60,227 nucleotides of DNA from Clostridia bacterium (lineage in GTDB: Bacteria > Bacillota > Clostridia > Oscillospirales > Acutalibacteraceae), in the NCBI GenBank assembly GCA_017472575.1, contig JAFUPX010000016.1, positions 1 through 60,227 of the forward strand. The letters run 5' to 3'. The notes beneath the pieces are model-generated. The model was not told where the DNA came from. It saw only the letters and a list, made by a program, of their open reading frames with translations, and did not search any database. The position numbers were made by a program, and so were the translations under genes. Shown in pieces: positions 26,589-35,488 of this stretch (position 1 is the stretch's first letter; every line of letters starts with the position of its first letter).

Positions 26589-26616
26589 ATATGTATTAAA
26601 ATTAAAGAGGTAAAAT

Positions 26617-28335
26617 ATGTTAAAAAGATTTTTGGCTTATTATAAGCCCCATAAGAAAATATTTACATTAGATATGCTGGCTTCTTTCGCCTCGGCACTT
26701 ATAGGTCTTGTGTATCCTATCGTTACGCGCAAAATGCTTAATGACCTTATTCCAAATAAGAATTACAGCTTAATAGTAGCTTTCGGTCTTGCGCTTTTAG
26801 CACTTTATTTTGTGTGTATGCTTCTGCAGTATTTTATTCAGTATCAGGGGCATATTATGGGTGTTAAGATGCAGGCACAGATGCGAAGCGATATGTTTAA
26901 GCACCTACAAAAGCTTCCCTTCAGCTTTTATGATAACCACGAAACCGGAAAGATTATGTCCAGAATGACTAATGACCTTTTCGATATAACCGAGCTTGCT
27001 CACCACGGCCCCGAAAATATTATTATTTCTTCTATTACCGTAATAATATCCTTTATTTATCTTTCAACCATAAATATCTGGCTGGCGCTGATAATCTTTA
27101 CCTGCGTACCGCTGCTTATATTTATTTCCTCGTCAACGAGGAAAAGAATGAAAAATGCCTTTCGCTTAAGCAAGCAGGCGGTTGCTAAAATAAACGCTTC
27201 TTTACAAAGCAGTATTTCGGGTATACGGGTTACCAAGGCATTTACAAACTCCGAAAAGGAAATTGAAAAGTTTGAGGAGGGCAACAGCCAGTTTAAGGAA
27301 GCAAGCCGAGAGGCTTATAAAGCAATGGGCATTTTCCATTCCTCAACAACCTTTGTAACAAATATTTTTAATGTTGTAGTTTTAATAGCGGGCGGACTTT
27401 TTCTTTACGGCGGTAAAATAACCTTTGCGGATTATTCTGCATTTATTGTATCTGTTAATCTGTTTATTTCTCCTATTACAACCCTTATCCGTTTTATGGA
27501 GTCCTTCCAGAACGGTGTTACAGGCTTTGAGCGTTTTATAGAGGTGCTGGATACTCCGCCTGAGCCTGAAAGAACCAACGCTAAATCTGCCGAACGCTTA
27601 AAGGGAAATATAAGCTTTAAAAATGTTTCGTGCAGTTATTCGGGAAGTAAAGAGGTGCTGAAAAATATTAACCTTGATATTAAGCAGGGCGAGACATTTG
27701 CGCTTGTAGGTCCAAGCGGAGGAGGAAAAACGACAGCCTGCCATCTTATTCCGCATTTTTACGAAACCTCCTCAGGAGAAATTACTATTGACGGTATAAA
27801 TATCGAGGATTTAACCCTTGAAAGCCTTCGCCGTAATATAGGAATAGTTCAGCAGGATATTTACCTTTTTAATTCAAGCATAAAGGAAAACATTCTTTAC
27901 GGCTGCTATGAGGCGACAGACGAAGAGGTTATCGAAGCGGCGAAACGAGCCGGAATACACGAATATATAATGAGCCTTGAAAACGGTTATGATACCGTTA
28001 TCGGAGAGCGCGGAGTCCGACTTTCGGGAGGTCAAAAGCAACGCCTTTGCATCGCGCGTGTATTCCTTAAAAATCCGCCTATACTTATTCTTGACGAAGC
28101 CACCAGCGCGCTTGACAGCATAACCGAAATTATGATTCAAAAATCACTTGATGAGTTGTGTCAAGGCAGAACAACGGTTGTTGTAGCTCACCGCCTTTCA
28201 ACCATAAAAAATGCTGACAGAATTGCCGTTATAGCTGACGGTAAGGTAGCCGAGGAGGGTACACATTCCGCACTTTTAGAGAAAAACGGAATGTATGCCG
28301 AGCTTTACAATCAACAGTATAAGGAGGGCTGTTAA
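26617..28335 (+). CDS. ABC exporter half-transporter (MsbA/LmrA type)
   Basis: A 572-residue fusion of a six-helix membrane domain (about 1-315) and an ATPase domain (about 330-572). Walker A is GPSGGGKT at 365-372, the signature is LSGGQKQR, and Walker B is ILILDEATSALD followed by the H-loop VAHRLST. It should act as a homodimer exporting a lipid, drug or peptide; the substrate cannot be read. The Shine-Dalgarno AGAGG precedes the ATG. It overlaps tcdA by 1 nt, which may be accidental rather than functional. Confidence 0.93.
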   Translation: MLKRFLAYYKPHKKIFTLDMLASFASALIGLVYPIVTRKMLNDLIPNKNYSLIVAFGLALLALYFVCMLLQYFIQYQGHIMGVKMQAQMRSDMFKHLQKLPFSFYDNHETGKIMSRMTNDLFDITELAHHGPENIIISSITVIISFIYLSTINIWLALIIFTCVPLLIFISSSTRKRMKNAFRLSKQAVAKINASLQSSISGIRVTKAFTNSEKEIEKFEEGNSQFKEASREAYKAMGIFHSSTTFVTNIFNVVVLIAGGLFLYGGKITFADYSAFIVSVNLFISPITTLIRFMESFQNGVTGFERFIEVLDTPPEPERTNAKSAERLKGNISFKNVSCSYSGSKEVLKNINLDIKQGETFALVGPSGGGKTTACHLIPHFYETSSGEITIDGINIEDLTLESLRRNIGIVQQDIYLFNSSIKENILYGCYEATDEEVIEAAKRAGIHEYIMSLENGYDTVIGERGVRLSGGQKQRLCIARVFLKNPPILILDEATSALDSITEIMIQKSLDELCQGRTTVVVAHRLSTIKNADRIAVIADGKVAEEGTHSALLEKNGMYAELYNQQYKEGC

Positions 28336-29036
28336 TGACAGACGAAAGATTTTCCAGAACAGCTAAGCTTATCGGGGAAAATGCAGTTGAAATCTTAAAA
28401 AACGCAAAGGTAGCGGTTTTCGGTGCCGGAGGAGTAGGCGGATATGTAATAGAGGCTCTCGCAAGGGCGGGAGTTGGAAATATTGATATTGTTGACGGCG
28501 ATACAGTTGCCCTATCAAATATAAACCGCCAAATAATTGCTCTTGAAAGTACTTTGGGCAAAAATAAGGCAGAGACTGCGGCTGAGCGGTGCCTCGATAT
28601 TAACCCTGAGATTAAGGCTCACGCTCTGGGTGTTTTTTTCACCGAGGAAACCTATAATGATTTTGATTTATCAAAGTATGATTATATAGTGGACGCAGTT
28701 GACAGCGTTACCGCCAAGATAGAGCTTATAGTCAGAGCAAAGGCTTTAAATGTTCCGATAATCAGCTCCATGGGAGCGGGAAATAAGCTTGACCCGACAG
28801 CCTTTAAGGTTTCTGATATTTATAAAACAAGTGTTTGTCCACTTGCGCGGGTAATGCGCAGAGAACTGAAAAAAAGAGATATAAAAAGCTTAAAGGTTGT
28901 TTACTCCGCCGAGGAACCCATAATTCCTTTAACCAAAGAACAGGGACGAAAAGTTCCCCCTGCAAGCATTTCCTTTGTTCCGTCTGTTGCAGGGCTTATA
29001 ATTGCTGGTGAAGTTATAAAGGATTTAATAAAGTAG
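28335..29036 (+). CDS. tcdA: tRNA threonylcarbamoyladenosine dehydratase
   Basis: A 233-residue ThiF/E1-like protein of the TcdA (CsdL) family, which cyclises the t6A modification of tRNA to ct6A using ATP. It has the N-terminal RFSRTAKLIGENAVEILK, the nucleotide motif VFGAGGVGGYVIEALARAG, and the NINRQI arginine finger. In the window tsaD acts earlier in the same t6A pathway. The start overlaps the ABC exporter stop (TAATG). Confidence 0.9.
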   Translation: MTDERFSRTAKLIGENAVEILKNAKVAVFGAGGVGGYVIEALARAGVGNIDIVDGDTVALSNINRQIIALESTLGKNKAETAAERCLDINPEIKAHALGVFFTEETYNDFDLSKYDYIVDAVDSVTAKIELIVRAKALNVPIISSMGAGNKLDPTAFKVSDIYKTSVCPLARVMRRELKKRDIKSLKVVYSAEEPIIPLTKEQGRKVPPASISFVPSVAGLIIAGEVIKDLIK

Positions 29037-29108
29037 TATAGAATCCCTTACAAAACAACAATTTTAATAACAATTTGTATTTTATTACTCTAACCTAATT
29101 TCAAAAAC

Positions 29109-29150
29109 AAACCTCCTTAGGTACATATAAGTACTTAAGGAGGTTTTTTT
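29109..29150. terminator. Bidirectional terminator between tcdA and malQ
   Basis: A stem of about 15 bp (29110-29124 with 29131-29145, one G-U pair) is flanked by an A-rich and a T-run tail, between converging genes. Confidence 0.88.
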
Positions 29151-29204
29151 AAAATTTCTATAGTAATTTGGTTATCTGCATCCGATATCAGTTTAAAGGA
29201 AGCT

Positions 29205-30686
29205 TTAACGGTTTCTTCCTTTGCTTAATTCACGAACGGTGTCGGCAAGGTCATCGTTCAGCATATCAACGCTGTATCTCCATTGCCAGTTACCCGAAAG
29301 TGTTCCAGGTGTGTTCATCCGAGCCGAGGTATCGAGCTGTAAATAATCCTGAAGAGGAACAATAACCAGCCTTGCCTTTGATTTCATACCGAAACGTATA
29401 AGCCTGATAACAGGAGGAATATTTTTCTCCCCTGCAACAATTTTTTCAAACATTATCTTTTCTTTTTTTGATACCGAGTTAAGCCAGCCAAGCGAAGTAT
29501 CGTTATCGTGAGTGCCGGTATAGCAAACACAGTTCTTGCCGTAATTTTTAGGTAGAAATTTATTCTGCAAATCCGTATTAAAAGCGAACTGCAAAACCTT
29601 CATATTCGGAAAACCGCTCTCTTGGACCAGCTTATCAACCTCAGGCGACTCCTCACCTAAATCCTCGGCAATTATTTTAACCTTGCCGAAAGTTCGGCTT
29701 ATGCTGTTCCAGAATGACATTCCTGCGCCCTTTTCCCATTTTCCGGATTTCGCATTTTCAGCACCGTAGGGAATAGTATAATAATCGGCGAAGGCGCGAA
29801 AATGGTCTATTCTTATAACATCAAACATTTCAAGGCTGTGCTTTAAACGCCTTTTCCACCAATCGTAATCTGTTTTTTTGAGGTAATCCCAGTCATAAAT
29901 AGGGTTTCCCCAAAGCTGACCGTCATTTGAAAAAATATCAGGCGGCACTCCTGCAACAAGTACAGGTGTCATATCCCGTCCCAATCGGAAAACATCAGGA
30001 TTTTTCCATACGTCCGAGCTGTCAAACGATACATAAAACGGCAAATCACCTATTATTTTTATTTTGTGCCTCGCCGCATAGGTTTTAAGAGCAAAGTACT
30101 GCTTAAAAAACAAAAATTGAGATATTTTATAAAATGCTATCTCCTGCTTATGCTCTGAACGGAAGCGCTCAAGCGCCCCCGGGAGACGGTATTTAAGACC
30201 GTCCTCAAACCTATCAAATGTCTCTCCTCCGTAGCTTTCTTTCACCGCCATATACAAAGCATAATCATTTATCCAGAACTCGTTGTGATGCAAAAATTGC
30301 AAATAATCGGGATTTCTTGTATCAAACCCTTTTACCGCCTTTTTAAGTAAAGGCAGCTTTATTTTTCGGGCAGCGCGATAGTCTGTTTTACCGCTCTCGG
30401 GACTTGCAGGCAAATCGCTCTGAGTTAAAAGTCCCTCTTCACACAAAAGCTCAAGGTCAATAAATAAAATTTCCCCTGCAAATGCACTAACAGATTTATA
30501 AGGCGAATTCCCCTCCCCCACAGGGCAAAGCGGAAGTATCTGCCAATAACGCTGCTTTGCCTTATGAAGAAAATCTACAAATTCATACGCTCTTTTGCCG
30601 AAGGAGCCTATGCAGTAATCCGAGGGAAGCGAGGAAATATGCAGCAAAATTCCGCTTTCTCTATCACAGTTACCCCTTAACAGCAC
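29205..30686 (-). CDS. malQ: 4-alpha-glucanotransferase (amylomaltase)
   Basis: A 493-residue GH77 enzyme that transfers maltodextrin segments in the cytosol. The family N-terminus RESGILLHISSLPSDYCIGSFG is followed by the nucleophile region VIRIDHFRAFADYY, the acid/base area IIAEDLG, and the late YTGTHDNDT. GTG 30686 is chosen because AAGGGAG lies upstream and no in-frame start exists closer to RESGILL. It begins inside the permease gene and overlaps it by 17 nt, so translation is coupled. With the ABC genes ahead it forms an alpha-glucan uptake and processing operon. Confidence 0.93.
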   Translation of the reverse strand: MLLRGNCDRESGILLHISSLPSDYCIGSFGKRAYEFVDFLHKAKQRYWQILPLCPVGEGNSPYKSVSAFAGEILFIDLELLCEEGLLTQSDLPASPESGKTDYRAARKIKLPLLKKAVKGFDTRNPDYLQFLHHNEFWINDYALYMAVKESYGGETFDRFEDGLKYRLPGALERFRSEHKQEIAFYKISQFLFFKQYFALKTYAARHKIKIIGDLPFYVSFDSSDVWKNPDVFRLGRDMTPVLVAGVPPDIFSNDGQLWGNPIYDWDYLKKTDYDWWKRRLKHSLEMFDVIRIDHFRAFADYYTIPYGAENAKSGKWEKGAGMSFWNSISRTFGKVKIIAEDLGEESPEVDKLVQESGFPNMKVLQFAFNTDLQNKFLPKNYGKNCVCYTGTHDNDTSLGWLNSVSKKEKIMFEKIVAGEKNIPPVIRLIRFGMKSKARLVIVPLQDYLQLDTSARMNTPGTLSGNWQWRYSVDMLNDDLADTVRELSKGRNR

Positions 30687-31503
30687 CCGAAGCCACTCCC
30701 TTAATAATATACTTCTGACAGGACAAATAGAAAATAACAACCGGTATAATAGCCAACACCAGCATAGCCATCATAGCCCCCATATCCACAGAGCCGTAAC
30801 CGCCCTTTAAATACTGAACAGCTATCGGAATAGTTTTATAATCGTGTCCTATAACAAGATAGGGCAACAGATAATCGTTCCATATCCACATTGTATTGAG
30901 TATGGCTACGGTTATGGCAGTCGGCTTTAAAATAGGGAAAACTATCCGCCAATAGGTTTGGGCAGGGTTGCAGCCGTCAATAGTAGCAGCTTCTTCTATC
31001 TGAACCGGAACAGATTTTATAAAACCGGTAAACATAAAGGTTGAAAGTCCTGCGCCAAATCCTAAATAGATAAGGATTATTCCGATTGGATTATCAAGAC
31101 CTAGGGTGTTTGCGGTTTTGGACATTGTAAACATAACCATCTGAAACGGTACTATCATCGAGAAAACAAGCGCGTAATAAAAAATAGAGGTAAACACCGA
31201 CTTAACTCGCACAATATACCACGCGGTCATAGAAGTAAATACAACTATTGCCAGCACCGAAAATACTGTTATAAACAGAGACCATCCAAAGGCGGAGAAA
31301 AAGCCTGTATCAGCTACACCCGTAGTGTAGTTTGTAATCCCTGCAAAGGTATCACCATTAGGCAGAACAAAAGGGGTCTGACTTATAGAAAACTTGTTTT
31401 TAAACGAGTTCATCAGCACAACAAATATAGGAAACAGAAATACTGCCGCCGCAAAAACCAACAGCGCGAACATTATTCTGTTTGCAGTTTTTGAATGCTC
31501 CAT
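30670..31503 (-). CDS. Carbohydrate ABC transporter permease (MalG type)
   Basis: A 277-residue permease with six transmembrane helices. The EAA motif that docks the ATPase is visible as EEAATIDGCNPAQTYWRIVFPILKP. It pairs with the MalF-type permease to import a sugar, probably a maltodextrin given malQ downstream. It overlaps both neighbours. No ATPase gene is in the operon, so a shared MsmX-like ATPase elsewhere is expected. Confidence 0.93.
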   Translation of the reverse strand: MEHSKTANRIMFALLVFAAAVFLFPIFVVLMNSFKNKFSISQTPFVLPNGDTFAGITNYTTGVADTGFFSAFGWSLFITVFSVLAIVVFTSMTAWYIVRVKSVFTSIFYYALVFSMIVPFQMVMFTMSKTANTLGLDNPIGIILIYLGFGAGLSTFMFTGFIKSVPVQIEEAATIDGCNPAQTYWRIVFPILKPTAITVAILNTMWIWNDYLLPYLVIGHDYKTIPIAVQYLKGGYGSVDMGAMMAMLVLAIIPVVIFYLSCQKYIIKGVASGAVKG

Positions 31504-32348
31504 CAGCTTTCAACCTCTTTTCTTCTTGTAAACCATAGCTGTAACAACGCAATAACTGCAACAACCAAAAAGAACATTACAGCCTTTGCCTGCCCTACAC
31601 CCTCATAACCGCTTCTTGAATAAAAGGTATTATAAATATCAAGAGCCACCATTTGGGTCTGCTTAGAGGGTGCGCCGGCGGTAAGAGCCAGATTAGGGTC
31701 AAACATCTTAAATGAATTGGTAATGGTTAAAAACAGGCATATTGTAACCGACGGCATAACCGACGGTATAATTATCCTGAAAAGTGTAGTAAAACTATTT
31801 GCGCCGTCGACCTTTGCCGCCTCTAAAATATCGGTTGAAATGTTCTGAATACCGGCTATATAAATTATCATCATATAACCTATCATCTGCCAATTCATAA
31901 GAATAACAAGTCCCCAGAAGCCGAAGGTAGGATTAGAGGTTATGGAATATCCGTATTTATAAAGAACACCGTTTATTATAAGCTGCCAGATATAGCCGAG
32001 AACAATTCCGCCGATAAGATTAGGCATAAAAAACACCGTTCTGAAAAGGTTTGTTCCCTTTATGCCCCTTGTCAGCATAAGTGCTAAGGCAAATGCCAAT
32101 ACATTTATGCTGAACACAGAGACAACCGCAAATTTCACCGTAAACCAAAGAGAGAATAAAAACTCATTATTCTCACTGAAGGCTTTGATATAGTTAGCAA
32201 AGCCTACAAACTGCGCGTCGGAAACGGTTCTGAATTCGGTGAAGGAAAGGTAAACACCCATCAGAAACGGTACTGCAAAGGCGATAACAAAGGCTATAAG
32301 CGTAGGCAGAACAAACAACGCAAAATATTTTTTCACTGCCTTGCCCAT
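31503..32348 (-). CDS. Sugar ABC transporter permease (MalF type)
   Basis: A 281-residue permease with six helices and an EAA loop reading LEAAKVDGANSFTTLFRIIIPSVMP. It lacks the large periplasmic P2 insertion of E. coli MalF, as usual in Gram-positives. It lies 8 nt after the binding-protein gene and overlaps the next permease start by 1 nt. Confidence 0.93.
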   Translation of the reverse strand: MGKAVKKYFALFVLPTLIAFVIAFAVPFLMGVYLSFTEFRTVSDAQFVGFANYIKAFSENNEFLFSLWFTVKFAVVSVFSINVLAFALALMLTRGIKGTNLFRTVFFMPNLIGGIVLGYIWQLIINGVLYKYGYSITSNPTFGFWGLVILMNWQMIGYMMIIYIAGIQNISTDILEAAKVDGANSFTTLFRIIIPSVMPSVTICLFLTITNSFKMFDPNLALTAGAPSKQTQMVALDIYNTFYSRSGYEGVGQAKAVMFFLVVAVIALLQLWFTRRKEVES

Positions 32349-32356
32349 TATTTATC

Positions 32357-33691
32357 TCACCTTTCGCTCTTCCATTTGTTAATTAATTCTTTTTTGAATT
32401 CGTCCCATTTTCTAGTACCCTGAGCATAGTCTAAAAGATAGCTTCCTATATGACTTTTAAACTCCTCGCTCGGGAAGGATGTGAAAATCCACGGAACAGT
32501 CTTTACAGAATCGTCATTCATATATCTTACAACCTCTTTAGCCAAGGGATCGTTAGGAAGCTCATCCTCTGTAAAAGTGTTAAAGGGGGTTATATAATCA
32601 AGCTTGTTTGTAACAAAATCCTTTCCGGTTGTGCTTGAAAAAAGCCAATCAAGAAAATCAAGCGACGCTTTCTGCTGTTCCTGGGTTACATTTTTGTTTA
32701 TAGCAATATAATTTTCAGTTCCGATGCAGAGTCCCTGCCCTTTTTCACCGTCAATACCGGTATAAATCGGCATAAACTTAATATCGTTGGCTTTAACTGT
32801 ATTTCCTTCAACATCTGAAATCTGTGACCATGCCCAGTTTCCGTTTTGTACCATAGCCACCTTGCCTAGCGCAAACTCTGCCATTGAATCGGCTGTTGAT
32901 TTCGAGCCTAAAAGAGTTTTCTCTGTAATTGAATTGTTTATATAAAGGTCAAAAATATTTTCAAAATTCTGATGATACTTAAATTCTATATCCTTTAAAT
33001 TAAGTCCTGCGAGAGTGGGGTCATCATAATCCGTATTCTCACTGAATTCGTAGTAAAGCGGAACATTTAAAAGGTGCGTCTGCCAGCGCCAGTCTTCTCC
33101 GGAGGAAAGCGAGGTTGAAGCAAAAACACCCTCTATTCCAAGCTTTGAAAGGTTAGCCGTCATATCCCCAACAACTGCTTTCAAGGTATCAAAGCTATTT
33201 ATTTCGTCAGTTGAGGTAATATCAGTCTTCTTTTCGGGCAAAGCAAAATAACGTTGCATTATCGCATCATTATAAATAATCCCGTAGCCCTCAACGACAT
33301 AAGGTACAGCGTAAACACCGTCATCCTCCTTGATTGCAAGCGTATCGTCAGATAAATAAGAGTATAACTTACTGTCCTTAATATCAAGGCAATAGTCCTT
33401 CCATTCGTTATATCCGATGGGTCCGTTTACCTGAAATATTGTCGGTGCGTCCGACTTGGCTATCTCAGATTTAAGGGTCTGCTCATAAGTGTTCGCAGCA
33501 GCGGTTACAACCTTTACCGAAATACCTGTTTCTTTTTCATAAGCAGCAGCAATCTCCTTATAAGCATTTGCTGCTTCAGGCTTAAAGTTTAAAAAATAAA
33601 CCTGTGATTTTTTCTTTCCGCATGCTGTAAGGCTAATAGACATACAAATAACTACAATCACCAACAACAATGCAGTAACTTTCTTTTTCAT
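32357..33691 (-). CDS. Extracellular sugar-binding lipoprotein
   Basis: A 444-residue ABC substrate-binding protein of the maltose/multiple-sugar class. It has a signal peptide with lipobox LTAC and lipid-attachment Cys24, then a mature domain with the family pattern AYEKETGISVKVVTAA and a late QQKASLDFLDWLFSS. It would sit on the outer face of the membrane and feed the two permeases. The Shine-Dalgarno AGGAGG precedes the ATG. An inverted repeat lies in the 5' region. Confidence 0.92.
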   Translation of the reverse strand: MKKKVTALLLVIVVICMSISLTACGKKKSQVYFLNFKPEAANAYKEIAAAYEKETGISVKVVTAAANTYEQTLKSEIAKSDAPTIFQVNGPIGYNEWKDYCLDIKDSKLYSYLSDDTLAIKEDDGVYAVPYVVEGYGIIYNDAIMQRYFALPEKKTDITSTDEINSFDTLKAVVGDMTANLSKLGIEGVFASTSLSSGEDWRWQTHLLNVPLYYEFSENTDYDDPTLAGLNLKDIEFKYHQNFENIFDLYINNSITEKTLLGSKSTADSMAEFALGKVAMVQNGNWAWSQISDVEGNTVKANDIKFMPIYTGIDGEKGQGLCIGTENYIAINKNVTQEQQKASLDFLDWLFSSTTGKDFVTNKLDYITPFNTFTEDELPNDPLAKEVVRYMNDDSVKTVPWIFTSFPSEEFKSHIGSYLLDYAQGTRKWDEFKKELINKWKSER

Positions 33692-33704
33692 ATTGAAACC
33701 TCCT

Positions 33705-33730
33705 GTAATGATTTCTTTTTATATCATTAC
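33705..33730. promoter_or_regulatory. Inverted repeat ahead of the sugar ABC operon
   Basis: Perfect 8-bp arms GTAATGAT (33705-33712) and ATCATTAC (33723-33730) with a 10-bp centre lie just upstream of the Shine-Dalgarno. It is a candidate regulator site. No convincing -35/-10 pair was found here. Confidence 0.4.
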
Positions 33731-33785
33731 CCATGAGCGCAAAAGAATTCAAAAATTAAAAATTTAAAAAATTTCAATTTTTATC

Positions 33786-33814
33786 TTGACTTTAGTTTTT
33801 TAATATGGTATAGT
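33786..33814 (+). promoter_or_regulatory. tRNA promoter
   Basis: TTGACT (33786-33791), 17-bp spacer, TATAGT (33809-33814), about 20 nt before the first tRNA. Confidence 0.8.
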
Positions 33815-33834
33815 ATTTAGGCACTTTGAAAAAC

Positions 33835-33910
33835 GCTGGTGTAGCTCAGTTGGTAGAGCAGCTGATTTGTAATCAGCAGGTCGGGGGTTCGAGTCCGTCC
33901 ACCAGCTCCA
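33835..33910 (+). tRNA. tRNA-Thr (TGT)
   Basis: A complete 76-nt cloverleaf with CCA encoded. The acceptor GCTGGTG pairs with CACCAGC, the anticodon stem GCTGA/TCAGC encloses the loop TTTGTAA with anticodon TGT, and the T-arm has the GGTTCGAGTCC core. Confidence 0.97.
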
Positions 33911-33936
33911 GTATCTTTTCAAAGTAAATTAAATAT

Positions 33937-34022
33937 GGGAGAGTTCCCGAGTGGCCAAAGGGGACAGACTGTAAATCTGCTGCTTTTCAGCTTCGATGGT
34001 TCGAATCCGTCCTCTCCCACCA
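33937..34022 (+). tRNA. tRNA-Tyr (GTA)
   Basis: An 86-nt class-II tRNA with a long variable arm. The acceptor GGGAGAG pairs with CTCTCCC, the anticodon loop is CTGTAAA with anticodon GTA, the T-loop is GGTTCGAATCC, and CCA is encoded at 34020-34022. It is co-transcribed with tRNA-Thr 26 nt upstream. Confidence 0.97.
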
Positions 34023-34068
34023 AAACGAAAATCCTGTCGATTATTATCGGCAGGGTTTTCGTTTTGTA
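34022..34068 (+). terminator. Terminator of the tRNA operon
   Basis: A long stem pairs 34022-34041 with 34046-34065 (imperfect) and ends in a T-rich tract. Confidence 0.8.
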
Positions 34069-34190
34069 TTATTCACTATTCATTATTCAATATTCATCAT
34101 TCATTTGACAGGATTTTCAATGAATGATGAAATCGCTTCGCTGATGAATAATGAATAATTTCGGTGTCGGCTTTGCCGACGAATTATAAA
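34069..34190. repeat. MITE-like A/T-rich inverted repeat
   Basis: A run of ATTCATT-type repeats folds back on itself: 13-bp perfect arms 34093-34105 with 34119-34131, plus partial outer arms to about 34159. A GTCGG-CTTTG-CCGAC hairpin (34166-34180) follows. No gene is present between the tRNA terminator and 34304. It resembles small dispersed intergenic repeats of Clostridia; other copies in the genome are needed to prove mobility. Confidence 0.5.
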
Positions 34191-34264
34191 TGATATGTAT
34201 TGGTTCGAACACATAGGTAAAAAACACAAAAGACAGCAAATTTATACTACCCTTTTAAGCTGAA

Positions 34265-34300
34265 AATCCCTGACGGTAATATCATTTACCGTCAGGGATT
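34265..34300 (-). terminator. Terminator of the murD-CDF operon
   Basis: A perfect 15-bp stem, 34265-34279 with 34286-34300, lies just beyond the CDF stop. Confidence 0.82.
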
Positions 34301-34303
34301 AAA

Positions 34304-35488
34304 TTATATTCCTGTAAAATCGTTATCGAAGGTTATAACACAACAATATGTAGGGTCTATTATTTTGGCTGCCTCGCAGATTTTCTCGTTTAATTCCTTA
34401 AAGGACATCTTTACAGCCGACGGAACTACCACATCAAAAATAAGATTAGTGCGGTTTTCTCCGCTCGGGGTCATACGGAAATCATGCAAAGACAATTTTT
34501 CGTTAATTTTATGTATTTCCCCTAATATGGCTTCCTTGGCTTGCAAAACCGAAGCGTTATCTGTATCTATGGGGTCCATATGTATAACAAGCAGAATATC
34601 CAGTTTTTCGTTTATTATCTTTTCGCAGAGGTCTATCTGCTCATGGCAACGAACGATGTCAATATTCTGCGGAACCTCAACATGAACCGATGCAAACTGT
34701 CTGCCAGGACCGTAATTATGAACGATAAGATCGTGTATACCTACAAATTCCTCAAAAGAGAGAATAGTATTTTCAATATCCTCTATAAGCTCCCTTTCAG
34801 GAGGACCGCCTAAAATAGAATTAAGTGTGTCCTTAGCGGAAGATATTCCCGACCATATAATAAACAGACCCACAGCCGCCGCCATAACCGCATCCAGATT
34901 AAACGGAACAGAGACAAGTATTGATATAACAACACTTATAAGAATAACAAGGGTTGCGATACTGTCATTAACGCTATCCTGTGCGGTAGCTATAAGAGCG
35001 TCCGACTTAATTTTCCTGCCTATTTTGCGATTAAAAAGAAACATCCAGAATTTTATAACAACCGAAACGCAAAGAACGATTATAGAAACCGCCGAATAAA
35101 CAGGCGCGCTTTCGCCCGAAATCAGGGTCTTAACAGAGGAGGTAACCAGCTCAAAGCCTACAAGAATGATAAGCATTGCAACAAGGAATGCCGACATATA
35201 CTCTATTCTGCCGTGACCAAACGGGTGGTCACTGTCCGCAGGCTTGCCTGCAAGCTTAAAGCCTATCATTGTGATAATCGAGGAACCCATATCCGAAAGA
35301 TTATTCAGTCCGTCCGCCACAATGGAAATACTGGCAGTTGTTAATCCAACCGTTATCTTTATAAGACAAAGCAGAATATTACAGGCTATTCCTACAATAC
35401 TGCCAAGTGTTCCGTAGCTTTTTCGGACATTTATGTTTTTTACATCCTCACTGTTTTTAATAAAAAGCTTTATTAAAAATCCTGTCAT
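34304..35488 (-). CDS. Cation diffusion facilitator transporter
   Basis: A 394-residue CDF protein with six membrane helices (about 25-215), the HxxxD-type metal site at DHPFGHGRIEY, and a C-terminal cytosolic domain (about 225-310, YGPGRQFASVHVEV) that binds metal and dimerises. It exports Zn2+, Mn2+ or Fe2+ by proton antiport. About 80 extra residues extend beyond the usual CDF C-domain as a second small alpha/beta unit (residues 310-394). It overlaps ddl by 1 nt and is the last gene of the operon. Confidence 0.92.
   Translation of the reverse strand: MTGFLIKLFIKNSEDVKNINVRKSYGTLGSIVGIACNILLCLIKITVGLTTASISIVADGLNNLSDMGSSIITMIGFKLAGKPADSDHPFGHGRIEYMSAFLVAMLIILVGFELVTSSVKTLISGESAPVYSAVSIIVLCVSVVIKFWMFLFNRKIGRKIKSDALIATAQDSVNDSIATLVILISVVISILVSVPFNLDAVMAAAVGLFIIWSGISSAKDTLNSILGGPPERELIEDIENTILSFEEFVGIHDLIVHNYGPGRQFASVHVEVPQNIDIVRCHEQIDLCEKIINEKLDILLVIHMDPIDTDNASVLQAKEAILGEIHKINEKLSLHDFRMTPSGENRTNLIFDVVVPSAVKMSFKELNEKICEAAKIIDPTYCCVITFDNDFTGI

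Noticed and set aside
34022-34303. CRISPR-like repeats in the ATTCATT region
   Set aside because: Repeat units are short, irregular and inverted, with no spacers of constant length.
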